Shown: in pieces, positions 23,769 through 32,600 of the stretch
Layout: every line of letters begins with the position of its first letter
Numbering within the stretch: position 1 is the first letter of the stretch
Assembly (NCBI GenBank): GCA_948470565.1
Contig: CAOKPF010000017.1
Location: 1-33,059 of the forward strand
Direction of reading: 5' to 3'
From: an uncultured Clostridium sp.
GTDB lineage: Bacteria > Bacillota > Clostridia > TANB77 > CAG-465
DNA length: 33,059 bases
The notes under the pieces: generated by a model
Databases searched by the model: none
Seen by the model: the letters and a program-made list of their open reading frames with translations, nothing else
Told to the model about the DNA's origin: nothing
Translations under genes and position numbers: made by a program

Positions 23769-24371
23769 ATGATAAAAGGAAATAAAATTTTATTTTATAG
23801 TGCAACTTTAGAGGGACTTAATGCCAAATGTGAGTATGATCCAAAGACGGATCGCTATTATCATTGTTTCTGCATTTATTCAGAAATTGGAGTACGAAAA
23901 TTATCAATTTTTGTACCAGAAAAAGAACTGAGTGATGAAAAAGCTATGATAAGAATTATAAAGAAACTTGCGTCTGGTACTATAAAAAAATATCAACTTT
24001 TTGACACCTTGGAGAAATCTGAAAGAATGGTCATTGAAGAGTTTATTGAAAAATATGGATTAAATAACTTGGAGATGGTTTATGAAGAAATTATCGACAA
24101 GATGAGGTGGTATGATAATGACAACAGTCTTGTTCAAAAAATTTCAAAAATATGTTATAAACCTTTTGAAAAGAATGAGACAGGTTTAAAATTTGATAGG
24201 GACGCAGAAGATGTTGACATTATGGTATATGATGGTGAAATCATAGCCATTGGAAATTGTAGTGTAAACTGCTGGTTTGAATTATACTCTCAGCAGTTAA
24301 AGGCAGAATACGAAATTAGAGAAAAATATATACCAAAGAAGAAAAGTTTTTTTAGAAGAATTGTAGCGTAA
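23769..24371 (+). CDS. Hypothetical protein, 200 aa
   Basis: Unrecognised. A soluble alpha/beta protein: beta-rich first 60 residues (KILFYSATLEGLNAKCEYDP, RKLSIFVPEKEL), helical middle, a second beta segment with DVDIMVYDGEIIAIGNCSVN, and a basic C-terminal tail (KKKSFFRRI). Several Cys are scattered rather than clustered. AAGGAGG precedes ATG 23769 and the promoter is a perfect sigma-A match. The codon choice looks a little less AT-rich than its neighbours, which may point to recent arrival. No domain name can be supported. Confidence 0.72.
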   Translation: MIKGNKILFYSATLEGLNAKCEYDPKTDRYYHCFCIYSEIGVRKLSIFVPEKELSDEKAMIRIIKKLASGTIKKYQLFDTLEKSERMVIEEFIEKYGLNNLEMVYEEIIDKMRWYDNDNSLVQKISKICYKPFEKNETGLKFDRDAEDVDIMVYDGEIIAIGNCSVNCWFELYSQQLKAEYEIREKYIPKKKSFFRRIVA

Positions 24372-24393
24372 AAAAATATTTATAAGATAGAAA

Positions 24394-24421
24394 AGGTGTT
24401 GTATGTAATAATACAGCACCT
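24394..24421 (-). terminator. Terminator of the lemA-dut-splB group
   Basis: AGGTGTTGTA and TACAGCACCT form a 10-bp stem with one G-T pair. On the - strand it ends in TTTT and starts right at the splB stop codon. It may also serve the convergent 200-aa gene. Confidence 0.75.
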
Positions 24422-25432
24422 TAAACTATATATTTTATTTCAAAATTATCAAAATTTTTATTTATACATTCGACTAAAAATTTTTTTGCAGTTTCTTTAA
24501 CAGAGTTTTTATAATGGTATTTTCCAATTCCTCTATTAGTCATTAATTCAGTAGAATAAAGTTTAATTGCGTTTGGAAAAGCCTCTTCGTTAATTTTTCT
24601 ATGAACATAGCTATATGTCATAAAAATAATTTCAAATGTAATATGTTTTTTTGAAGTTTTTGATAGATTGTTTTTTAAATAAGAAAATAATTCAGAATAG
24701 ATTTTTTCAAAATTATCAGTAATAATTATCGGTGCAATTAATATATATACAGGATAGCCAAGTTCAGATAATATATTAATAGTATCAACCCTATCTTTTA
24801 AATTACTAGTTCTAAATTCAACCTTATTAATTATATATTCAGGATTTAAGCTAATTCTTGGTATAACTCTATTATTATGTTTAATATTTAATAAAGGCTC
24901 AATAAACTTAAATTTTGTAGGAAATGTAAGTTTTCCTTTATTTGTATTATTTAAAAAATAATTTATATTATCACTTAAGTTTTCAGTAACCAAATTTTCT
25001 AATAGTAAATCACTATTACTGCCTATTTCAAAAACAAGTTCTTGATCACTATTATTAGAGAATTTTATAAGTTTTGAAAGAATTTCTTTGGTATTTACAA
25101 ATACTCTTAAATATGAACACTTATTATAATTACAGACTAGATAGCAGTACATACACATAGCAACCAGATGATGTAAAAGGTACTAAATAATCTGAAATTT
25201 TATGATTTTCTGTATATTTATGAGTTTTACGAGCTCCAATTATTAAATAGTCTTTTAATTTAGTAAAATCTTTATTTTCATATTTTCTTAATTCCTCTAT
25301 ATTATTATGAGATGTAATTTTATGTTTTTCTATATTTTGATATTTATTAAGTAGCATTTTTCCAAGTGGATATTTTTCAATATTTTCCTCATAATATATT
25401 CTATCAAAATTAGGAAATATTATATTATTCAT
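24421..25432 (-). pseudogene. splB: Spore photoproduct lyase, frameshifted in the radical SAM motif
   Basis: Radical SAM enzyme that repairs the thymine dimer specific to spores. The first part (from ATG 25432) holds YPLGKMLLNKY, LIIGARKTHKY and YLVPFTSSGC, then leaves frame and stops at 25130-25132. The second part resumes at MCMYCYLVCNYNKCSYLRVF and runs to 24421. Relatives read GCTAMCxYC at this point (Cys-x3-Cys-x2-Cys); here five bases are missing between two TGC copies near 25145, which removes the spacing between the first and second iron-sulfur Cys and shifts the frame. The rest is intact, so the damage is recent, or a sequence error. A neighbour of lemA and dut in one leftward group. 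Confidence 0.88.
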
Positions 25433-25482
25433 TTTTAACACCGTTAATAGTATAACCATAAATGAATAAATTATAAAATATA

Positions 25483-26007
25483 TTAGTTGGTACTTCCAAA
25501 ACCACCTTTTCTAATACCAGTAGCATTATCATTATCGGCTATTAAGAATTTTTGGAAATACGCTTGTCCAACAACTTCACCTTTTTTTATAATTAAACTT
25601 TTTGGAAAAATATTATAATATGAAAACATCAAATGTCCATCATTCGTTTCATTTTCATAATAGTCACTTTCAATAATTCCAATACTATTTGACATTACTA
25701 ATCCTTTTTTTATAGGAAAAGAGCTTTTATTTGCAAGTACTAATATTTCATCTTCACCAAAATATGCTTTAAGTCCTGTTGGGATTAATGTTGGCAAAAT
25801 TTTTTCACTGACCCCATTACCTGTAAGAAAATTTTTAAAATTAGAAAACACAGTTTTCCATATAGATGGAATTTCAATATCTTCTGCAGCTTCTATATCA
25901 TAACCCACTGAGCACCTTGTTTTTCTCACTGGTAAGTTTATATTTTTATTCAAATAATTTTTACATACTTCAAATCCTCTAACTTTGTGACTTTCTTTTT
26001 TATACAT
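25483..26007 (-). CDS. dut: dUTPase-like nucleotidohydrolase
   Basis: 174-aa protein of the trimeric dUTPase/dCTP deaminase fold, which hydrolyses dUTP to dUMP and keeps uracil out of DNA. Family motifs in order: RCSVGYDIEA (motif 1), LANKSSFPIKKGL (motif 2), GIIESDYYEN (motif 3), KKGEVVGQAYFQKF (motif 4) and the glycine-rich RKGGFGSTN tail (motif 5). A loop of about 30 residues after motif 1 (IWKTVFSNFKNFLTGNG) is longer than usual. Start at 26007 (MYKK) has GGGGGA just upstream. Lies between lemA and splB. Confidence 0.86.
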   Translation of the reverse strand: MYKKESHKVRGFEVCKNYLNKNINLPVRKTRCSVGYDIEAAEDIEIPSIWKTVFSNFKNFLTGNGVSEKILPTLIPTGLKAYFGEDEILVLANKSSFPIKKGLVMSNSIGIIESDYYENETNDGHLMFSYYNIFPKSLIIKKGEVVGQAYFQKFLIADNDNATGIRKGGFGSTN

Positions 26008-26039
26008 TATATCCCCCATAATCTATATTCGTATAACCT

Positions 26040-26564
26040 CTAAATTTCAAAGTAATTTTTTTCATAAAATCCTAATTTTCCTTTAAAAATTCTATTTGGA
26101 AAACAATCAAGAGCAGTGTTATATTTTTTTACATTTTCATTATATAATTGTTTTTTGTAATTAATATTATTTTCTGTTAAAGACAATTCTTTTTGCAAAT
26201 CTTTAAAACTTTCATCTGATTTTAATTCGGGATAAGCTTCAGATAAAGCAAATATTGACTTTAAATTATACGTAAGGGTACTATCTGCTATGGATTTTTC
26301 TTCAGTAGTTTTCGATGAATTATATTGGTTATTTGCTTCAATTATAGCGTTTAACGTATCCATTTCATATTTCATATGAACTTTAATAATTTGAGTTAGG
26401 CCAGGAATTAATTCAAATCTTTTGTTTAGTTCAGCATCAATTAGTTTCCATGAATTGTCTACGTTAGCTCTTAATTGTTTTAGATTGTTATATATTAAAA
26501 ATAATAAAATTACACTAGTTGCAATTAGTATTATTATAGTTCCAATTATAGCACTAATTAACAT
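26040..26564 (-). CDS. lemA: LemA family protein
   Basis: 174-aa membrane-anchored helical protein of unknown function, widespread in bacteria. One N-terminal membrane segment (residues 3-27) is followed by the typical coiled-coil pattern YNNLKQLRANVDNSWKLIDA, LNKRFELIPGL, the SEAYPELKSDESFKDLQKEL helix, and the closing YNENVKKYNTALDCFPNRIF. GGGGGA precedes ATG 26564. It heads a leftward group with dut and splB, gaps being 32 and 50 bases. Confidence 0.92.
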   Translation of the reverse strand: MLISAIIGTIIILIATSVILLFLIYNNLKQLRANVDNSWKLIDAELNKRFELIPGLTQIIKVHMKYEMDTLNAIIEANNQYNSSKTTEEKSIADSTLTYNLKSIFALSEAYPELKSDESFKDLQKELSLTENNINYKKQLYNENVKKYNTALDCFPNRIFKGKLGFYEKNYFEI

Positions 26565-26589
26565 AGTTTAATCCCCCTTGTCCTTACAT

Positions 26590-26618
26590 ATTTTAACATG
26601 TAATATAAATATATTCAA
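26590..26618 (-). promoter_or_regulatory. Promoter of lemA
   Basis: On the - strand TTGAAT-like ATTCAA complement (26618-26613), 17 bases, and TAAAAT (26595-26590), about 15 bases before the ribosome binding site. Confidence 0.65.
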
Positions 26619-26706
26619 GTGATTTTAGTAAAATGAAATATATTTGAAATATATAAAAATGAAAAATGTAACAAAAAAGATATATAACGAGTATAATGGC
26701 TATAAA

Positions 26707-26733
26707 TCAGTGTTAAATCGTTGCAAACACTGA
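26707..26733. repeat. Inverted repeat upstream of the G5/SLT gene
   Basis: TCAGTGTT and AACACTGA pair perfectly over 8 bp around an 11-base loop, 30 bases before the -35 of the next promoter. There is no T-run, so an operator or transcript-end structure is possible. Confidence 0.5.
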
Positions 26734-26762
26734 ATTTCGACTATATTTGCAGAATAAAAAAA

Positions 26763-26791
26763 TTGACAAAGAATATAAATTGTAGTATAAT
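26763..26791 (+). promoter_or_regulatory. Consensus promoter of the G5/SLT gene
   Basis: TTGACA (26763-26768), exactly 17 bases, TATAAT (26786-26791). Confidence 0.92.
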
Positions 26792-26822
26792 ATAGCCATC
26801 TTAGGATTAAGGAGGAATTATT

Positions 26823-27893
26823 GTGAAAGAAGAAAAAGCAGACATATTAAGAAAAACAGTTATTGTAATAACTATTATATTAATATTTGCGACAGCTGGT
26901 TTGTTAATGATAACAACACAAATCAAAACTGTAGTACTAGATTACTATGGTCAGATAAGTACAATTAAAACACTAGCTGGAACAGTGGATAGCTTTTTAC
27001 TACAGAACAACATTTATATGGGTCGTAACACTGACATTTCACCTGCTAAAGATAGTAAATTAGTAGATGGAATGGAAATAAAAATAACTTCAGTAAATGA
27101 ATTATCAAAATTAGACTTAAATAAACTACAAGCAGATTATTCTCCATTATCAGTAAAAATTGAAGAAGTTGTTGAAGAGATCCCATATACAGAAGAAACA
27201 AATGATAATCCTTTGGTAAATGTAGGAACAACAAATATTTTACAAGAAGGAAGCAACGGAGAAAAGACTACTACGTTTTTAGTAAAATACACAAATGATA
27301 AAGAAATTGCAAGAGCACAAATCGGAGAGGCAATAACAGTAGAACCTAAGAATAAAGTAATAGAAGTTGGAACTAAAGTAAAACCAGTAGTTTCAAGAAG
27401 TAGAACCGTTCAAACTGTTAATTCAACAGTTGTAGATGGTGGATATAAACAATATAATATAGCATTATCAAGTGAATTACAACAATATGCATATAATATA
27501 TGTAAAAAATATGGAATAGAATATGAGCTATTTTTGGCAGTTATGTACAAAGAGAGTAGATTTAATATAAATGCTGTTGGTTCAAATTCTTATGGACTTT
27601 GTCAAATATATGCTACTAATATATCAAGTCTTAAAAATAAATTAGGAATTACAGATATAATGAATCCCTATGATAACATGACAGCTGGTGCATATTTATT
27701 ATCACAATATTTTGCAAATGCTAGAAAACAAGTATCAGGCACAGCCGCTATTGAAGCTTACGCCTTGAATTCATATAATATGGGTGAAAATACATATTTT
27801 AAACTATGTTATAGTAGAGGTGTAATAAATAGAGAGTATAGTAATTCAATTAAAAATATTAGAAACAGATTAATTGCTAATGGGGGATTATAA
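26823..27893 (+). CDS. G5-domain lytic transglycosylase (YabE-like)
   Basis: 356-aa cell-wall protein. Residues 12-33 are a membrane anchor; a DUF348-type segment (IKTLAGTVDSFLLQNNI) follows; about 120-200 is a G5 domain (EEVVEEIPYTEET to VIEVGTK); the C-terminal 130 residues are an SLT lytic transglycosylase domain with catalytic Glu244 in MYKESRFN, then SYGLCQIY and YNMGENTYF. It would cleave peptidoglycan outside the membrane. GTG 26823 follows AAGGAGG. In Bacillus yabE lies just before rnmV and ksgA; here ksgA follows directly and rnmV is missing. A terminator closes the gene. Confidence 0.9.
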   Translation: MKEEKADILRKTVIVITIILIFATAGLLMITTQIKTVVLDYYGQISTIKTLAGTVDSFLLQNNIYMGRNTDISPAKDSKLVDGMEIKITSVNELSKLDLNKLQADYSPLSVKIEEVVEEIPYTEETNDNPLVNVGTTNILQEGSNGEKTTTFLVKYTNDKEIARAQIGEAITVEPKNKVIEVGTKVKPVVSRSRTVQTVNSTVVDGGYKQYNIALSSELQQYAYNICKKYGIEYELFLAVMYKESRFNINAVGSNSYGLCQIYATNISSLKNKLGITDIMNPYDNMTAGAYLLSQYFANARKQVSGTAAIEAYALNSYNMGENTYFKLCYSRGVINREYSNSIKNIRNRLIANGGL

Positions 27894-27905
27894 AATATAT
27901 TTACA

Positions 27906-27941
27906 AATAATTGTCAGAGTGCTGGCAATTATTTTTTCTTT
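27906..27941 (+). terminator. Terminator after the G5/SLT gene
   Basis: AATAATTGTCA and TGGCAATTATT form an 11-bp stem with one G-T pair around GAGTGC, followed by TTTTCTTT. Confidence 0.9.
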
Positions 27942-27967
27942 ACATACCATTTTTCTTGTGGTATAAT
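27939..27967 (+). promoter_or_regulatory. Promoter of rsmA
   Basis: TTTACA (27939-27944), 17 bases, TATAAT (27962-27967) with a TGG extension. Confidence 0.85.
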
Positions 27968-27990
27968 TTAAATTTAAGACAGGTGAGAAA

Positions 27991-28863
27991 ATGGAATATA
28001 TTGATAGTTTAAAAATTACAAATCAAATATTGAAAAAATATAACATTAGAGCAGAAAAAAAATATGGTCAAAATTTCTTAATAAATGATAACATATTAAA
28101 AGAAATTATAGATATTTCTAATATAAACAAAGATGATTTAGTCATTGAGATTGGTCCAGGTCTTGGCAATCTTACACATTATATTTTAAATACTGCTAAA
28201 TATGCCTTGCTTATAGAAATAGATGAAAAATGTTTAAATATATTAAATGATAGATTTTCTAAAAATGAAAATTATACTTTATTAAATGAAGATATATTAA
28301 ATATAAATATAGATGAAATTATATCAAATTTAGAAGTTCATAATAAAGAAACGTATAATAATGTAAAAGTAGTTGCAAATTTACCATATTATATTACTAC
28401 ACCAATTATTTTTAAATTATTACAAAATTCTAATAAAATAACTGATATAACTATAATGGTACAAAAGGAAGTTGCAGAAAGAATGGTTGCAAATACAAGA
28501 ACTAAGGATTATGGTATATTAACACTTATGGTAAAATATTTTGCAAAAACTACAATAGAATTAATTGTGCCAAATTCAAGCTTTATCCCTGAACCCAATG
28601 TTACATCAGCAGTAGTTCATTTAAAAAAAGAGAAGTTGTATAATACTAAAAATGAGCAGTTATTATTTGAATTAATACATAAAAGCTTTGCACAAAGAAG
28701 AAAAAAGATGGTTAATTCATTAGTTTCAAATAAGTTTAATAATATGAATAAAGAGCAAATAGAACTGCTTTTACAAAAATGTAATTTAAGTTTAAATGTT
28801 AGAGCTGAAGAACTAGAATTAGAAGATTATATTAATATAATTAGTAATATTGATAATATATAA
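27991..28863 (+). CDS. rsmA: 16S rRNA dimethyladenosine transferase (RsmA/KsgA)
   Basis: 290-aa SAM-dependent enzyme that dimethylates two adjacent adenosines in the last helix of 16S rRNA during 30S assembly. KKYGQNFLIN (residues 21-30) and the SAM-binding VIEIGPGLGNLT are present, as are the acidic NEDILNINID and the catalytic NLPYYITTP motif; the C-terminal domain has RAEELELEDY. CAGGTGAG precedes ATG 27991. Own promoter; followed by the GNAT gene 27 bases on. Confidence 0.95.
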   Translation: MEYIDSLKITNQILKKYNIRAEKKYGQNFLINDNILKEIIDISNINKDDLVIEIGPGLGNLTHYILNTAKYALLIEIDEKCLNILNDRFSKNENYTLLNEDILNINIDEIISNLEVHNKETYNNVKVVANLPYYITTPIIFKLLQNSNKITDITIMVQKEVAERMVANTRTKDYGILTLMVKYFAKTTIELIVPNSSFIPEPNVTSAVVHLKKEKLYNTKNEQLLFELIHKSFAQRRKKMVNSLVSNKFNNMNKEQIELLLQKCNLSLNVRAEELELEDYINIISNIDNI

Positions 28864-28890
28864 TTTAACTAAATAAATAGGAGGAATTTA

Positions 28891-29493
28891 ATGTATTATT
28901 CAGATATGAAACAGGCAGTAAAACTTTTACACAGTGAATGGGATCTTGGAAAGAGGGAATGTGGTGCTAAAGATGATATTTGTGCCTGGATTTATTTATT
29001 TGATGTATTAGAAGAAAGCGAAAAAATTATTATATATAGAGATGGTAAAAAGCTGGTAGGATTTTGTGGTTATTCAAAAAATAATTCAAAGAAATATTTA
29101 ATAAAGAAAAAAATATATCATTTTATAAAAACTAAATTATATAAAAGTAAGAAAATAAAAGATTTAGAGAGTTTGAAAAAATATGAAGCAAATTATAATT
29201 ATTTACCTAAAGAATTAGAAGATTATTTTGATGGCGAGGTTTCAATATTAATAGTAGATAAAAATTACAGAGGAAAACATATTGGGAAAAAATTATTGCT
29301 TGAAGTGTTTGAACTTGCTAAAAAAGATAATATGAAAAATTTGCAAATATTAACGGACGAGTCTTGTAATTATAAATTTTATGAAAGTTGTGGTTGTAGA
29401 AAATTATATGAAACAGTAGTTAAAAATTATGAATATGGTCGTTTGGGGAATATTTCAAATGAAAAAGCATTCATATATGAAAAAAGATTATAA
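28891..29493 (+). CDS. GNAT family N-acetyltransferase
   Basis: 200-aa acetyltransferase of the GNAT fold. The acetyl-CoA binding segment is VSILIVDKNYRGKHIGKKLL, with the R/Q-x-x-G-x-G/A loop represented by RGKHIGK, and the C-terminal YKFYESCGCRKLYE segment is the usual beta5-alpha4 closing unit. Residues about 60-95 form a very basic insert (SKKYLIKKKIYHFIKTKLYK). ATAGGAGG precedes ATG 28891. Substrate unknown. It sits between rsmA and cas9 and ends in a terminator, so it is not part of the cas9 transcript. Confidence 0.82.
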   Translation: MYYSDMKQAVKLLHSEWDLGKRECGAKDDICAWIYLFDVLEESEKIIIYRDGKKLVGFCGYSKNNSKKYLIKKKIYHFIKTKLYKSKKIKDLESLKKYEANYNYLPKELEDYFDGEVSILIVDKNYRGKHIGKKLLLEVFELAKKDNMKNLQILTDESCNYKFYESCGCRKLYETVVKNYEYGRLGNISNEKAFIYEKRL

Positions 29494-29512
29494 ATTAAAT
29501 ATTGTATAATAT

Positions 29513-29547
29513 GGCTATAAATTTTCGTGATTTATATGCCTTTTTTT
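29513..29547 (+). terminator. Terminator between the GNAT gene and cas9
   Basis: GGC-TATAAAT pairs with ATTTATA-GCC (one bulged T) around TTTCGTG, followed by seven T residues. It insulates cas9 from upstream transcription. Confidence 0.88.
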
Positions 29548-29592
29548 AACTTTTAATGGTAAAAATTTCCATATATTAAAATCAATTTTTTA

Positions 29593-29621
29593 TTGATATT
29601 ATAAAAAATATATAATATAAT
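29593..29621 (+). promoter_or_regulatory. Promoter of cas9
   Basis: TTGATA (29593-29598), 17 bases, TATAAT (29616-29621). Transcription would start about 13 bases before the GTG, placing GGAGG (29629-29633) at the very 5' end of the message. Confidence 0.85.
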
Positions 29622-29640
29622 TTCTTGCGGAGGTTGATTT

Positions 29641-32600
29641 GTGTTTAAGGAAAATAATGAGTTATCATTCGGTTTTGATTTAGGAATTGCCTCAGTTGGT
29701 TGGGCAGTTACTAATATTAAAACTAATGAAATAATCGATAAAGGAGTATATTTATTTTCAGAAGTAAATAAATCACAAGAAAGAAGATATATAAGAAGTT
29801 TAAGGAGATTAAGAAAGCGAAAACTTCATAGAGTTGAAAGGGTATACCAAATTTTTGAAAGAAAAGGTATAAATATAAAATGTGTACCAGATGCAAATTT
29901 ACTAGATAAGCGAATAAAATCACTTTATGAAAAGGTTGAATTACAAGATTTAGTAAATATTATAATATATTACATTAAACATAGAGGGCATATATTATAT
30001 GAAAATGAGAGATTATTTACTACATATGTAACTGATTATAAAGAAGGCGAATATCCATGTCATATCCAAAAGAAGATATTACAAAATGCTGGTAAGTATA
30101 GAGGATTAAAATATGTTTTTATGCATGAGGATTATGTTAGAGAAATAACCCAAATATTGCATATGCAAAGTAAGTGGTATAATGACTTTTTATCTGGTGA
30201 GGTTATAGATGAAATTATTAATATTCTAAAACGTAAACGAAAATTTTGGGAAGGTCCTGGTGGTCCAAAATTAAATCAACTTAGTAAGTATGGTAGGTAT
30301 AAATGTAAAGAAGATATAGAAAAATATAATATAGATAAAAACTATAATAAGTTTTTGTATGAACAATTTATCGGAAAATGTAAAGTGTATCATGGTGAAA
30401 AGAAAACGCCATATTCTAATTTTTACGTAGAGTACTTCAATATATTTAATGATTTAATGGGATTGAGATTTGATAAATCACAGATAAATCATATAAATTC
30501 TAAATATTTTGTTAGAGTAAATCAAAATTTATATAAATTAACATCAAATAGTGCTCAAATTCTAATTGAAGAAGTATTAGATTTAGAAAAGCTAAATATT
30601 TCAAAGGTTATAAAAGAATTATTTTTTGTAGAGGAATTTGTTAAAAATTCAAAAAATGAAATAAAAATATCATCTTTTGAAAATTATAGAAAGTTAAGAC
30701 GAACTATAAATAATAATGAAATATTTAACATTATTAAATCTGATATAGATTTATATAATGATATTATGTATGTAGTTCAAGTATCACCAGATAATTTGTC
30801 AAGATATGAAATTTTAAAAGAAAAATTTTCTGAGTATATTCCAGATGATTATTTAAAAGTAATATCTAATTTAAACTTAGAAAATAAATATCATAGTTTT
30901 TCTGAAAAAGCTTTAAAGCAATATATTAAATATATGCAAATTTCAAATGAAAATTCTACGTATGTTGCTAATAATTTTGCAAATGAAATTGCATCTGATG
31001 TTGAAGAATATAAAATACAAAAATATATAAGTAACAATAAGACGGGAGAGTTAAAATACATAGCAAAATATTTCGTTGATGAATTAGAGGCATCACCACA
31101 AATGAAAAAAACATTGAGGAAAGCTATTCTTGTAATAAATAGATTATTTTCAAAATTTGGTTATCCTAAATATATATGTATTGAAACTGCAAAGGTATTA
31201 TTAAATTCTAAGCAACAAAAAGAACAGGAGAAAATGACATTAGACAATCAAAATATAAGAAAATATGCTAAGGATTTTTTAATTCAAAATAATATTGAGA
31301 TAAGTAAATATAATATAGATAGATTTATTTTATACTGTGAATGCAATCAAAAATGTATTTTTTGTGATAAAGAATTGGATTTTGAAAGTACATATATTAC
31401 CAATATATTACCTGTTAATAAAGTATATGATGATACATATTCTAATAAATGTATAGCTTGTAATATATGTAGAGAAAAAATTTCTAATGTTATACCAATG
31501 AAATTTGTTGATAATGTGGATAACTATATTAAAAGAATAAATAAAAATAAGAAATTGGGCGATATAAGGAAGGGATACTTGCTATTTAACTTAAATATAG
31601 ATAAATATAAAAAGAAATTTAAAAGCAGTAATTTAAATGATACAGCTTATGCTAGTAATGAATTTGCTAATTTAATTAATACTTTTAAAAAAGCATATTA
31701 TAGAATTAATGGGATTAATCTTAAATTAAGTGTAATAAAAGTACCTGGGCAATTTACACATAGAATTAGAGAAAAGTATGATATTGTTAAGGATAGAGAG
31801 CAAAAATTTCACCATGCTGTTGATGCAACTATTGTATCATCAATTCCAAATTGTAATATTGGTAAAATAATGAATTTTATTCAAAATAAAAGTGATGAGT
31901 ATTGGTTAAGTAAGCTTATGGACGATTACAGAGATAATATTAATGATAATTTATATTTAGAAAGTTCTATTATAGAAAATTTAAAAAGTGCTAATTATAC
32001 AAATACTAGAGTATGTTTAGAAGTAAAAAAGGATATAAATGCTAAACTTTTTAATTCAACAATTAATACTTGTTTTAAAAAAGATGATAATTTTTTTAGA
32101 ATTAGTAAAATAAAAAATATTTATGAATTAGAACCCAAAAAAGTAAAAGATATTTTTAAAAAGAAGCTTTTGTGTAAAGAAAAAGATGTAATATTATACA
32201 ATAAGCTTTTTGATATATCAAATAACTATTATGATGAAAATATTAATGCTTTTAAAAAGTATTGTATTGAAAATTATAATATTGATCAAATTGAATTTAA
32301 TCCTAATATTCATGGGATAAGAAGAAATAATAGTGAAAAGTCACCAATTGTTAAGAGTATAAAATATTATGAACATGCTAATATGCCATTCCTTTTAACT
32401 AAGAAAAATATTAATAAAAAGGAAAGTAAACTTTTAGCATATAATATGTTATCTACTTATTGTATTAGAATATATATAAATAAAGTTACAAGTGAGTATC
32501 GAATTATGCCTATATATAGGATTTTTTTTAATTTAGATAATGAAAGTTTAAATGTAGAAAATCCATATTATAAGCAAATATTTAAAAATTATGTTGGAAT

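Noticed and set aside
24421-25432. Programmed frameshifting in splB
   Set aside because: Joining the halves by a shift would still lack two codons between the first and second iron-sulfur Cys, so the product would be inactive; a slippery heptamer is also not visible. Deletion is the simpler reading.
221-29640. tRNA or rRNA genes and known riboswitches
   Set aside because: No GC-rich cloverleaf with GTTCGA-type arm, no rRNA segment and no recognisable riboswitch core was found in any intergenic gap.
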